64,000 bases of DNA from Bacteroidia bacterium (lineage in GTDB: Bacteria; Bacteroidota; Bacteroidia; J057; JADKCL01): positions 496,001-560,000 of the forward strand of contig JACJYV010000006.1 in assembly GCA_020635905.1 (NCBI GenBank), read 5' to 3'. Below the pieces are notes generated by a model. That model was not told the origin of the DNA. It did no database searches and worked only from the letters and a program-made list of their open reading frames with translations. Numbering within the stretch: the stretch's first letter is position 1; the number at the start of each line of letters is the position of its first letter. Shown in pieces: positions 33,737 through 40,588 of the stretch. Both the position numbers and the translations under genes were made by a program.

Positions 33737-34975
33737 TCAACCTTCCTTTTCGTCCCGCAGCTTTTCCATTTTCCTGAAATTTCTCCAGATAATGGCCACG
33801 GCACCTATAATAAAGGCAAATACGATCAGCGCATAAAAATTGAAACGGTAGTCGCGTTTCACAGCTTTGAGATCCAGACTGGGATTGGTTACGTCGTCGT
33901 TGGGAGTAAAAGTGCGGCGGTTATTTTCATTTTCCACCTCTTTGCTCACAAAAGCCAGGGCTTCGCCCTTTTCTTTGGGCCAGTAGTCGGGTTTGTAATC
34001 AGGATAGGAGGGAGCCATGAAGGGACCATAAGCATCCAGAAAAGCAATTTCCATGTCTTTGCCCTGGGCAGCCCAGGCCGTTTCGTCCTTTTCGATCCGC
34101 TCCTGCAATTCCTGCGCAGCCTTTTGCTGGGTCAGAAAGGCCTGTTCAAAGTTGGCGTAGCGCACCTTATTGAAAAAGTTGGGATCACGGATCACCTCGC
34201 CCTCCATGGCAAAGGCCGCTTTGCGGCGGTAGGCATTGGATGCTTCCTCAATGGTCGCCAGTTGCGAGGCCCTTTGGTAGGCAAAGGCCGCCAGGTAGCG
34301 CATTTCGTCGCCCGACTGATCCTGATAGAGCAGGTCGCCCAGCATTTCATAGAGCACGGGGTTGTCCGGGCCGTCCTCCGCGATGCGGCGGATCATATTC
34401 TGCATATTTTCGACCGTCTCCAGCGCTTGTCCCGGGGCAGGAGGCAAAGAATCGTCCACAAAATTTCCGAACCCACCGTTGAAGCCCGCAAATACAGGCC
34501 CTTCAGGCGTCTTCAAAAACAAATCCAGATATCTCATCTGCAGATTCCAGGAGCGGTTGATGCCGTGTTTGCTGTGGGTGGCGAGCGGGGGACCGCTCAA
34601 CTGAATATACCGGTCATAATCGCCCGCCATGCCATACAACCTGCCGAGGTGAAGTGAATCCGCAGACTGGTCAGTGCGGGGCTTTTCTTCCATGAATTGC
34701 CGGTAAAGGGCAATGCCTTTATCTGCCTGACCGTTGCGCACGTAGGCTTCTGAAAGAAAGGCCGCTCCTTCGGCGGTCAGTTTGCCTTCGGCCTGGCGTG
34801 GCTCCAGTTCGGCGATGATGTGGGCATAATAAGCCGGGGAATGGTGGGCAAAATTTCCTGCAATCACATCAAACACAGACACCTGGGCTGACAAAGGTAG
34901 GGGAAGCAGAAAAAGGCCTGCAAACAGCGCCAGAAGGGCGAATTTTACCTGGAATGGGGGAATACTTGTTTTCAT
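33737..34975 (-). CDS. Secreted/membrane-anchored TPR-like protein
   Basis: A protein of 412 residues. Signal peptide ALLALFAGLFLLPLPLSAQ. The helical repeats (EAYVRNGQADKGIALYRQFM, LGRLYGMAGDYDRYIQL, LYEMLGDLLYQDQSGDEMRY) resemble TPRs. A Tyr/Pro-rich segment (FMAPSYPDYKPDYWPKEKGE) follows, and a C-terminal membrane helix (FYALIVFAFIIGAVAIIW) ends in a basic tail. The topology suggests a periplasmic domain held in the inner membrane. The upstream sequence AAGGAG touches the ATG, an unusually strong Shine-Dalgarno-like string for this genome. Confidence 0.65.
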   Translation of the reverse strand: MKTSIPPFQVKFALLALFAGLFLLPLPLSAQVSVFDVIAGNFAHHSPAYYAHIIAELEPRQAEGKLTAEGAAFLSEAYVRNGQADKGIALYRQFMEEKPRTDQSADSLHLGRLYGMAGDYDRYIQLSGPPLATHSKHGINRSWNLQMRYLDLFLKTPEGPVFAGFNGGFGNFVDDSLPPAPGQALETVENMQNMIRRIAEDGPDNPVLYEMLGDLLYQDQSGDEMRYLAAFAYQRASQLATIEEASNAYRRKAAFAMEGEVIRDPNFFNKVRYANFEQAFLTQQKAAQELQERIEKDETAWAAQGKDMEIAFLDAYGPFMAPSYPDYKPDYWPKEKGEALAFVSKEVENENNRRTFTPNDDVTNPSLDLKAVKRDYRFNFYALIVFAFIIGAVAIIWRNFRKMEKLRDEKEG

Positions 34976-35035
34976 CTCCTTGCTATAACCACATCATCGC
35001 ACCAAAGTTGCCAAAATTATTTTGGGCAGCAAAGG

Positions 35036-35064
35036 TTTGGTTAAGGGAATGAGATGTATTTTTG
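35036..35064 (+). promoter_or_regulatory. Promoter of the 31-residue Cys/Lys protein gene
   Basis: TTTG (35036-35039), 17-nt spacer, TATTTTTG (35057-35064). The expected transcription start (~35070) leaves a leader of about 11 nt before the ATG at 35082. Confidence 0.55.
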
Positions 35065-35081
35065 TAAAAACGGCCGACTCC

Positions 35082-35177
35082 ATGGGTGAAAAGAAAAAAT
35101 GTTGTAAAAAGTACAAGGAGAAAGGGGGTAAATTTTGCAAGGATTGCCCTAAAAAGTCTGCTAAAAAGAAAAAATGA
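35082..35177 (+). CDS. Small Cys/Lys-rich protein (31 aa)
   Basis: A 31-codon frame reading MGEKKKCCKKYKEKGGKFCK then DCPKKSAKKKK. Five cysteines are arranged CC-x10-C-x2-C, counting the CC pair as two, and 16 of 31 residues are Lys. This is a plausible small metal-binding or nucleic-acid-binding peptide. It has its own promoter and an ATG start, and lies alone between divergent genes. I recall similar CCKK(Y/F)...CKxCP peptides in other Bacteroidota, but cannot check. The frame is too short for ordinary gene callers. Confidence 0.6.
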   Translation: MGEKKKCCKKYKEKGGKFCKDCPKKSAKKKK

Positions 35178-35236
35178 GTGAAAGTCTGGGGATTTCTTCC
35201 CGGGCAATATTTCTCCAACTTCCCTAATTTCGGCGC

Positions 35237-35785
35237 ATGAAAAAATTGCTGCCCCTGCTGCTGATCCTTTTGCCCTTTTTTGCCAGCGCCCAGACGGATG
35301 CCCTGGCTTCCATCCGTAAGCATTATCAGGAAACCAAAGCCTCCGTGGCCCTGGCCAAGGACGGGGAGGAAGGCGCCCTGTATTGCAATCAACTGGTGCA
35401 AAATGTGTATAAAGCTTCCTGGCGGGCCGTGGGAACCTTCCACAAAAGCCTTACTTTTTGGTTTGACGACCAGCCAGGCATGGCCTGCGATGAGGTAAAC
35501 GGCAATGAAGCCTGCCACCTGCAATTCATCATAGAGGACGCTAAAGTTAGCGCAGGAGGCTGGTACAGTGAATTTTTGTTTGACCGTGGGGTATTGATCT
35601 TTGCCTACCTGATCACAGATACGGGCGAGCTTCGTTTTTACTGGCAAAATGGCAATCTGATCCGTTTTCAGAAGGACGAAAAACTGATGGATATCAAGGA
35701 AAATGAGTCGCGGGCTGCTGCTTTGGAAGTCTGGAAAGCGGGTCAGGATTTCAGGAAAATGTATATTAGTTTGTTTTTGGAATAA
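35237..35785 (+). CDS. Hypothetical secreted protein
   Basis: A protein of 182 residues. Signal peptide MKKLLPLLLILLPFFASAQ. The mature part (SIRKHYQETKASVALAKDGE, ALYCNQLVQNVYKASWRAVG, EACHLQFIIEDAKVSAGGWY, FLFDRGVLIFAYLITDTGEL, RFYWQNGNLIRFQKDEK) is a compact alpha/beta domain with three cysteines. I do not recognise a family. A TAATTTCG -7-like box ends 4 nt before the ATG, predicting a leaderless message. Confidence 0.65.
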   Translation: MKKLLPLLLILLPFFASAQTDALASIRKHYQETKASVALAKDGEEGALYCNQLVQNVYKASWRAVGTFHKSLTFWFDDQPGMACDEVNGNEACHLQFIIEDAKVSAGGWYSEFLFDRGVLIFAYLITDTGELRFYWQNGNLIRFQKDEKLMDIKENESRAAALEVWKAGQDFRKMYISLFLE

Positions 35786-36016
35786 GTCTCCTTTAGCTAC
35801 AAGCTTCTGGCTTCGAGCTGCGAGCTTCCACAAAGTGGGGCCTTTGGCCCTGGCTTCGGGCACTGTTGCTTCGCGAGGGAAGGGTTGGACACAAAACCCC
35901 TTCCAATCACCCTACTTTTTACCTTGTCTTTCATTTAAAAAATTAAATCAGAGCGACCGCTTATAAAACGAGGGGAACCACTCATGGCTCCAGGGGTACC
36001 ACTCATAAACTGGTCG

Positions 36017-36047
36017 TTTACATGGGCCTCTTCTGAAGGTACTTTTG
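36017..36047 (+). promoter_or_regulatory. Bacteroidota-type promoter
   Basis: TTTA (36017-36020), 19-nt spacer, TACTTTTG (36040-36047). The -7 box is a perfect match and the -33 has one mismatch. Expected start about 36054, ahead of the 22-codon frame at 36094. Confidence 0.45.
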
Positions 36048-36093
36048 TTTCGTTCAAATTAGAACAACAGGTATCACCCAAAAATCAGGACCC

Positions 36094-36162
36094 ATGTCAA
36101 ATTTCACACAACCCGAATCTTTCACCATCCAGACCTCCAATGTGGATCTGGTGGGTTTGTAA
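36094..36162 (+). CDS. Possible 22-residue peptide or gene remnant
   Basis: ATG at 36094, stop TAA at 36160-36162, coding MSNFTQPESFTIQTSNVDLV plus GL. It sits 40 nt downstream of a good promoter and stops 3 nt before the 3' end of the convergent PhyH gene. It may be a real small peptide, or the surviving first codons of a gene whose remainder was lost when the PhyH region arrived. No family evidence. Confidence 0.3.
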   Translation: MSNFTQPESFTIQTSNVDLVGL

Positions 36163-36165
36163 TTT

Positions 36166-37080
36166 TCAGGAAAATAATCTGCGAACTTTTGCAAAAAATC
36201 CTCCCAAACGGGAAGAATCAACCTCAGCCGCGACAGCCTTCGCGGAATCCTCTACGGGCGGCAAATTAACCTCCAAACCAGACCTGAGCTGACCTTCGGT
36301 CAGCCAATCAAAATGATAATTTTTTACGCCCAGACTTCGCTGGCCCTTTGGGCCAGCCAGGATGTCGTATTCCATGAAAAAATCATGGGAAACGGCAAAT
36401 TGCTCCACCTGATCGAAGGGCAGGTGGTCGTTGCGCCAGTAGTGAAACACCTCGGCTGCCTCGGGCACCAGGATGATGGTGGCCGCAACCCGCGCCCGGT
36501 CGCTCTGATTGGGTGGTGACCAATGCACCACCCTGTGTTCCCAGATCACGGCTTCGCCAGCTTTGAGTGAAATCTCGCGGGCAAATTCCGTCCGCAGCAG
36601 GTCATCGACCTGCTCGTAGGGGCACTTGACCCCGGGGCCCCTCACGGGGTTGAAAATCCGCTGGGTACCCGGCGCAAAAACCAGTCCCCCGTTGGTGGCG
36701 CTGGTGTCGAGCAGGGGAAACCAAACCGCGAGCGAAGTGAAGCGGGATTCATCCACATAAGTCCAGTCCTGGTGGACCTTCATGGCGCTGGCCGTGCCGG
36801 GTTCCTTGACCATGAAATTGGCGTATAGGTCGCGGTAGCCCTGGAGCAGGGCCAGGGTTTTGGCGGCGGCCACCGCCCGGATTTGGTCATCTGCGGCCCG
36901 CCTGAGGGCCGCGTCGGGTTGAAACATGGAGGCGTGAAACCCCTCCCGGGATTGCATGGGCAGGCTTTGGTAAAAAGCCAGCAAATCTTCTGCCTCGCCC
37001 CTGGAAAGCAGGGGCACGGTAACCAGGCCATCCTTCGCAAAGGCCGCCTGCAAAGCAGGATCACGGAATATGGTTTTCAC
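36166..37080 (-). CDS. Phytanoyl-CoA dioxygenase (PhyH) family protein
   Basis: A protein of 304 residues starting at GTG (37078-37080). Fe(II)/2-oxoglutarate dioxygenase features: the HxD pair in AMKVHQDWTYVDESRFTSLA, the substrate loop TSATNGGLVFAPGTQRIFNP, and the distal His in AVIWEHRVVHWSPPNQSDRA, whose Arg can bind 2-oxoglutarate. The double-stranded beta-helix core spans ~90-235. PhyH relatives hydroxylate lipids, amino acids or sugar-lipid precursors; the substrate is unknown. It is divergent from an ABC-2 permease (128-nt gap), which fits envelope-polysaccharide or lipid modification (inference). Confidence 0.88.
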   Translation of the reverse strand: MKTIFRDPALQAAFAKDGLVTVPLLSRGEAEDLLAFYQSLPMQSREGFHASMFQPDAALRRAADDQIRAVAAAKTLALLQGYRDLYANFMVKEPGTASAMKVHQDWTYVDESRFTSLAVWFPLLDTSATNGGLVFAPGTQRIFNPVRGPGVKCPYEQVDDLLRTEFAREISLKAGEAVIWEHRVVHWSPPNQSDRARVAATIILVPEAAEVFHYWRNDHLPFDQVEQFAVSHDFFMEYDILAGPKGQRSLGVKNYHFDWLTEGQLRSGLEVNLPPVEDSAKAVAAEVDSSRLGGFFAKVRRLFS

Positions 37081-37208
37081 AATTTGAAGTTAGGGAGAAA
37101 TGTGATCAGATAGAAAAATGAAGAGTGAATTGGGGAAGAGAGTTGGAGCATCCATCCCCACCCACCTACCCCCTCTCCCATCCCAATTTTTTTCCCTAAT
37201 TTGCTGCC

Positions 37209-38033
37209 ATGAGCGAGCGCATCATCGAGGCTGGGTCCGGGGGGCTCTTTGCCTACCTGGGACGGGTATGGCAGTACCGCCGTCTGGCCCTCACTTTTGC
37301 CCGCCGCGACCTCAAAACCCAGTACGCCCAGACCCTGCTGGGTCTGTTGTGGTCTGTGATCCAGCCCCTGACGGGGCTGCTGGTTTTCACCCTCTTTTTC
37401 GACCTCCTGATCGGCCTGCGGCCTGAGCAACTCGACCACGCGCCTTATCCCCTGTTTGCCTTCAGCGGCATGATCTCCTGGTATTATTTCACCTTTCTGA
37501 TCGCCCACGCAGGCACCTCGGTCACCAATTCTCAGGACCTGATCCGCAAGGTCTATTTTCCCAAACTTCTGCTACCTTGCTCGAAAGTGCTGGTGGGAGC
37601 GGTGGAATTTGGCATCTCCCTGGTGCTGCTCATTGGCATGATGCTCATTCTGGGGCACCCTTTCAGTCTGAATATCCTCTTTCTACCCCTGGCCATGCTG
37701 CTCAATGTAGTGGTGGGACTTTCCCTGGGCATCTGGCTGGCGGCCCTCACGGTGCGCTTCCGCGACTTTCACCACATCATTCCCTACCTGGTCAATTTCG
37801 GCATCTGGCTTACCCCCGTCTTTTATCCCGGCACCCTTTTTCCCGAAAAATACCATTTCCTCCTCTACCTCAACCCCATGGCGGGCGTAATCGCCCTCTT
37901 CCGCTGGAGCCTGCTGGGCGCCCCCCTGCCCTCCCCCTGGTTTGGCCTTAGCATCGGCGCCGCCTTCCTCCTGCTCCTCCTCGGCATCCTCTTCTTCCGC
38001 AAAGTAGAAAAAACAATAGCGGACCTGGTCTAA
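37209..38033 (+). CDS. ABC-2 type polysaccharide export permease (Wzm/TagG-like), orphan
   Basis: A protein of 274 residues with six membrane helices in the ABC2_membrane layout: an N-terminal amphipathic DLKTQYAQTLLGLLWSVIQP signature of Wzm/KpsM/TagG exporters, then SGMISWYYFTFLI, NSQDLIRKVYFPKLLLPCSK, and LTPVFYPGTLFPEKYHFLLY. It would export O-antigen or teichoic acid-like polymers together with a Wzt/TagH ATPase. No ATPase gene lies in this window; the expected place downstream is a repeat field with an IS110 insertion. A TAATTTGC box ends 4 nt before the ATG. Confidence 0.9.
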   Translation: MSERIIEAGSGGLFAYLGRVWQYRRLALTFARRDLKTQYAQTLLGLLWSVIQPLTGLLVFTLFFDLLIGLRPEQLDHAPYPLFAFSGMISWYYFTFLIAHAGTSVTNSQDLIRKVYFPKLLLPCSKVLVGAVEFGISLVLLIGMMLILGHPFSLNILFLPLAMLLNVVVGLSLGIWLAALTVRFRDFHHIIPYLVNFGIWLTPVFYPGTLFPEKYHFLLYLNPMAGVIALFRWSLLGAPLPSPWFGLSIGAAFLLLLLGILFFRKVEKTIADLV

Positions 38034-38363
38034 AGCCGAAGGATAAGAGCGGCGAGTTACGAGCTACGAGCATCTTTTCAAACTTTCTCTGTGTTTACCC
38101 CCATGAAGCGGAAGCTTTCAATTCCCCCTCTACTCTTTGGGTTCTTTGTGTCTTTGTGTTTCAAAAAACCAACAAAGCAAAAGCTTTACAAATAAAACCT
38201 CCTGACCACCAAACTGGGCTCTGTGTCTCTGTGTTTAAAAACCACCCAAGAAGCGAAAGCTTCCCATCAAAAATTCTCTGTGAACTCTGAAAACTCTATT
38301 TGCTCTGTGGTTAAAACCCCCAATAAAGCGGAAGCTTTCAATTCCACCTCTACTCTTTGGGTT
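38034..38363 (+). repeat. Tandem field of GNRA-type hairpins and CTCTGTG modules
   Basis: Four hairpins: GAAGC-GGAA-GCTTT (38105-38118), AAAGC-AAAA-GCTTT (38174-38187), GAAGC-GAAA-GCTTC (38250-38263), AAAGC-GGAA-GCTTT (38325-38338). They alternate with modules such as TCTTTGTGTCTTTGTGTT. A 40-bp block (38106-38145) returns at 38326-38365 with one mismatch; the IS110 element interrupts the second copy. No gene. Confidence 0.75.
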
Positions 38364-38377
38364 CTATTAGTTTAAAG

Positions 38378-38556
38378 GATTCAAATCATTAACAAAACAA
38401 TGTTAATAAATTTGAAGCTGTTAATTGTGGAAAAGGGAGCAGGCTTGCGTTCTAGGCTTCGAGCCTCAGCAAAGATTGACCTGCTCCCTCCACTTGAAAA
38501 ACCCGATAAAAATCCATGAACCTATCACCATACATAGGTCTGGTTAACAAGTGGCC
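38378..38556 (+). ncRNA. IS110 bridge RNA (5' hairpin, target-binding loop, donor-binding loop)
   Basis: 5' hairpin: TTCAAAT/ATTTGAA (38380-38386, 38410-38416) with inner ATTAAC/GTTAAT. Target loop: stem GGGAGCAGG/CCTGCTCCC (38435-38443, 38480-38488) around hairpin AGGCT/AGCCT (38454-38466). Its left guide TTGCGTTCT (38445-38453) matches the left target TTGGGTTCT at 8 of 9 bases. Its right guide GCAAAG (38469-38474) is complementary to the right flank CTTTGC (39622-39627). Donor loop: stem CCACTTG/CAAGTGG (38490-38496, 38548-38554) around ACCTAT/ATAGGT. Its left guide ATAAAAATC (38506-38514) equals the element's right end (39614-39622). CTGGT (38540-38544) can pair with ATTAG at the left end using two G.T pairs. 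Confidence 0.85.
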
Positions 38557-38588
38557 ACAATCTTAAAAAAATAATTAAACGCTAAGTT

Positions 38589-39617
38589 ATGAAATTCAAC
38601 AGTTTCGTAGGAATCGACATCTCAAAAGAGGTATTTGATTTGGTCGTTCGCAAAGAGGATGGCAGCAGTTCCCAACAACAATTTCCAAACTCCATCCCGG
38701 GGATTCATCTATTCATTGAATGGATGGTCAAGGAAAACCTAACCCAGGAATCCACTTTGATTTGCATGGAACACACCGGCAACTACATTGACAGGATTAC
38801 CCGCCTGCTTAGTGGGGAAGGTTATTTCGCCTGGGTGGTTAGTCCGCTGGTGATCCATAAATTCTCTCCAGACATTCGCCGCCACAGCGATGATCAGGAC
38901 TCAGCAGAGCGCCTCTGTGAGTTTGCTGCCCGCTTCAGTGACCAGGCCAGGCGATTTGAGCCCGACTCGAAGGAAGAAGCCAAACTCCGTGCCCTTTCCC
39001 TGCTCAGGAAACAATTGGTCAAATCCCAGACCCAGTTCCTTAATCGGGAATTGTCCAACCTTGACCTTGCAGATCCTTCTGCCATGGGAGCAAAAGTTTA
39101 CCGGGAGACAATTGAATTTTTCCAGAATCGAATTCAACTTGTGGAGGATGAAATTGAGGCTCTGATCAAAAGTTCAGCCCAATTAAGCTCCTGGCATACA
39201 ATACTCAAATCCGTCCCAGGAATTGGGAAGGTTTGTGCAACCATGATCCTAATTCACACTTGTGGCTTTAAAAAGATAAAAGACTTCAAGAGTTTCGCCT
39301 CATTCATTGCTTCGGCCCCATTCAGCAAGGGATCGGGGAAGTACAAGGTGAGACCCAGAGTCTATAAAACAGGAAACAGAAAAGCAAAATCGCTCCTATT
39401 CATGGGGGCAATGAGCCTCATCCATCCCGGACGCATATTCCATAATTGGTACATTTACCGAACGGAAGTTCAAAAAAAGCATCCTTTTTCGGTCCTGAAT
39501 GAGATCATAAACGAGATCATCAAAATCGCTTTTACCCTCATCCAAAGGGGCGAAAAGTTCAACAAGGTGAAGTACCTGGAAGGGAAAAATTCTGTTAAAT
39601 TTTTGGGTTTATCATAA
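38589..39617 (+). CDS. IS110-family transposase/recombinase
   Basis: A protein of 342 residues. The N-terminal RuvC-like DEDD domain: Asp10 in FVGIDISKEVFD, Glu61 in CMEHTGNYIDR, and Asp101/Asp104 in RRHSDDQDSAERL. The C-terminal Transposase_20 domain has LKSVPGIGKVCATMILIHTC and SAPFSKGSGK (242-251), where the nucleophilic serine is expected; TGNRKAKSLLFMGAMSLIHP follows. Family knowledge: a bridge-RNA-guided recombinase that joins the circular element to a target at a CT core. The gene is intact, of normal length, and its stop lies 6 nt from the element's right end. Confidence 0.93.
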   Translation: MKFNSFVGIDISKEVFDLVVRKEDGSSSQQQFPNSIPGIHLFIEWMVKENLTQESTLICMEHTGNYIDRITRLLSGEGYFAWVVSPLVIHKFSPDIRRHSDDQDSAERLCEFAARFSDQARRFEPDSKEEAKLRALSLLRKQLVKSQTQFLNRELSNLDLADPSAMGAKVYRETIEFFQNRIQLVEDEIEALIKSSAQLSSWHTILKSVPGIGKVCATMILIHTCGFKKIKDFKSFASFIASAPFSKGSGKYKVRPRVYKTGNRKAKSLLFMGAMSLIHPGRIFHNWYIYRTEVQKKHPFSVLNEIINEIIKIAFTLIQRGEKFNKVKYLEGKNSVKFLGLS

Positions 39618-39692
39618 AAATCTTTGCGTCTTTGTGTTGAAATCCACCCCCCATCAAAAAAAATCCCCCGCTATTCCCGATATTTACCCTCC

Positions 39693-40574
39693 ATGCGCAC
39701 CTTTGCCCACCTCATCAACCCCGTGAATGCCGGTCCCGAATCCGACCTGCGGATGGCCCAGCCCATCACTTTCGCCTCCATGCAGCGGGCCAAAATGCAA
39801 GCCGAGGCCGAAGGCAAAATCTCCGTCCAGTTGCTGAGTGTGCAGTTTCCCGAAGACCACGCCATCATTCCCCCTTACTTCACCTGTACCCCCGACCTCG
39901 AACGGTCGGTGCTGGACGTGGGCCACTTTACCGTGCCCCGCAAATACCCCCTGATTGGCGACCTGCTGGAACGGCTCTACACCCATTCCACCGCCGAATA
40001 CCTGATCTTCACCAACGTGGACATCGGGGTGCAGCCCCATTTTTACACCCGGGTCAATGAAATCATCGAGGCGGGCCACGAGGCTTTTATCATCAACCGC
40101 CGCCGCATTCCGGCCATTTACCCCACTCCTGATCACCTCGACGCCATCTATGCCGACCGGGGCAAGTCACATCCGGGATTCGATTGCTTTGTTTTCAAGC
40201 GGGACATCTACCCCCGCTTTGTGCTGGAAAATGTCTGTGTGGGCATACCCTTCATTGGCATTCTGACCGCCCAAAACCTGTTTGCCTTTGGGAAAAATTT
40301 CAAATTATTCGACCGCGAATACCTCACCTTTCACCTGGGCATGGAGGTTTTCAAGTTTCGCGACAATGAATTTTTCCGCCACAACCAACGCGAATTCTGG
40401 AAAGCCATTGCCAAATTGTGGCCCCACCTCGATTCACGTAAATTCCCCTACGATCACTGGTTCCCCCTGCTGCGCCTTTGGCGCTGGGGATTGCACCCCA
40501 GCATTCCCATCCGTCTGGCCCTGAAACTGGAAGGCAAGCGCCTGATGTTTTGGAAGAAAAATCCCCCCAATTAA
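39693..40574 (+). CDS. Hypothetical protein, possibly glycosyltransferase-related
   Basis: A protein of 293 residues from ATG 39693 (MRTFAHLINPVNAGPESDLR). No signal peptide. The centre reads EYLIFTNVDIGVQPHFYTRV, FIINRRRIPAIYPTPDHLDA and SHPGFDCFVFKRDIYPRFVL. The Asp in TNVDIG and the following strand order recall a GT-A-type nucleotide-sugar fold, but no clear family match comes to mind. The position after a polysaccharide exporter gene (and the IS between them) fits envelope glycan assembly. Functional assignment is a guess. Confidence 0.55.
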   Translation: MRTFAHLINPVNAGPESDLRMAQPITFASMQRAKMQAEAEGKISVQLLSVQFPEDHAIIPPYFTCTPDLERSVLDVGHFTVPRKYPLIGDLLERLYTHSTAEYLIFTNVDIGVQPHFYTRVNEIIEAGHEAFIINRRRIPAIYPTPDHLDAIYADRGKSHPGFDCFVFKRDIYPRFVLENVCVGIPFIGILTAQNLFAFGKNFKLFDREYLTFHLGMEVFKFRDNEFFRHNQREFWKAIAKLWPHLDSRKFPYDHWFPLLRLWRWGLHPSIPIRLALKLEGKRLMFWKKNPPN

Positions 40575-40588
40575 TTGCTCATTGCCCA

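Larger units (their letters stand above)
35786..36165. other. Intergenic with degenerate palindromes and a separate promoter
   Basis: The first part holds an AGCTTCTGGCTTCGAGCTGC-type degenerate tandem and GGGCC-TTT-GGCCC (about 35838-35850), both seen in other intergenic stretches. The second part carries a promoter at 36017-36047 and a 22-codon frame (listed separately). A 102-codon + frame (35984-36292) overlaps the PhyH gene end and is not credible. Confidence 0.45.
38366..39623 (+). mobile_element. Complete IS110-family insertion sequence
   Basis: The boundaries are set by comparison with the uninterrupted sibling repeat (38137-38160): GGGTT-CT-TTGTGTCTTTGTGTT there, and GGGTT-CT (38359-38365) then IS then CT-TTGCGTCTTTGTGTT (39622-39638) here. 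The element is therefore 1258 bp with a CT dinucleotide on both sides and no inverted repeats or target duplication, as expected for IS110. It contains a 223-nt 5' non-coding end with a bridge-RNA fold, one transposase gene, and only 6 nt after its stop codon. Confidence 0.88.

Noticed and set aside
34994..35863. A 289-codon minus-strand frame
   Set aside because: It runs antisense through the 31-residue gene and the secreted protein at 35237, both with better starts, promoters and signal peptide; its composition is that of a shadow frame.
35984..36292. A 102-codon plus frame
   Set aside because: Overlaps the PhyH 3' end and ignores the better promoter and 22-codon frame.
38366..39623. IS with terminal inverted repeats and target duplication
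   Set aside because: The ends show neither; the junctions read as a CT-core IS110 insertion.
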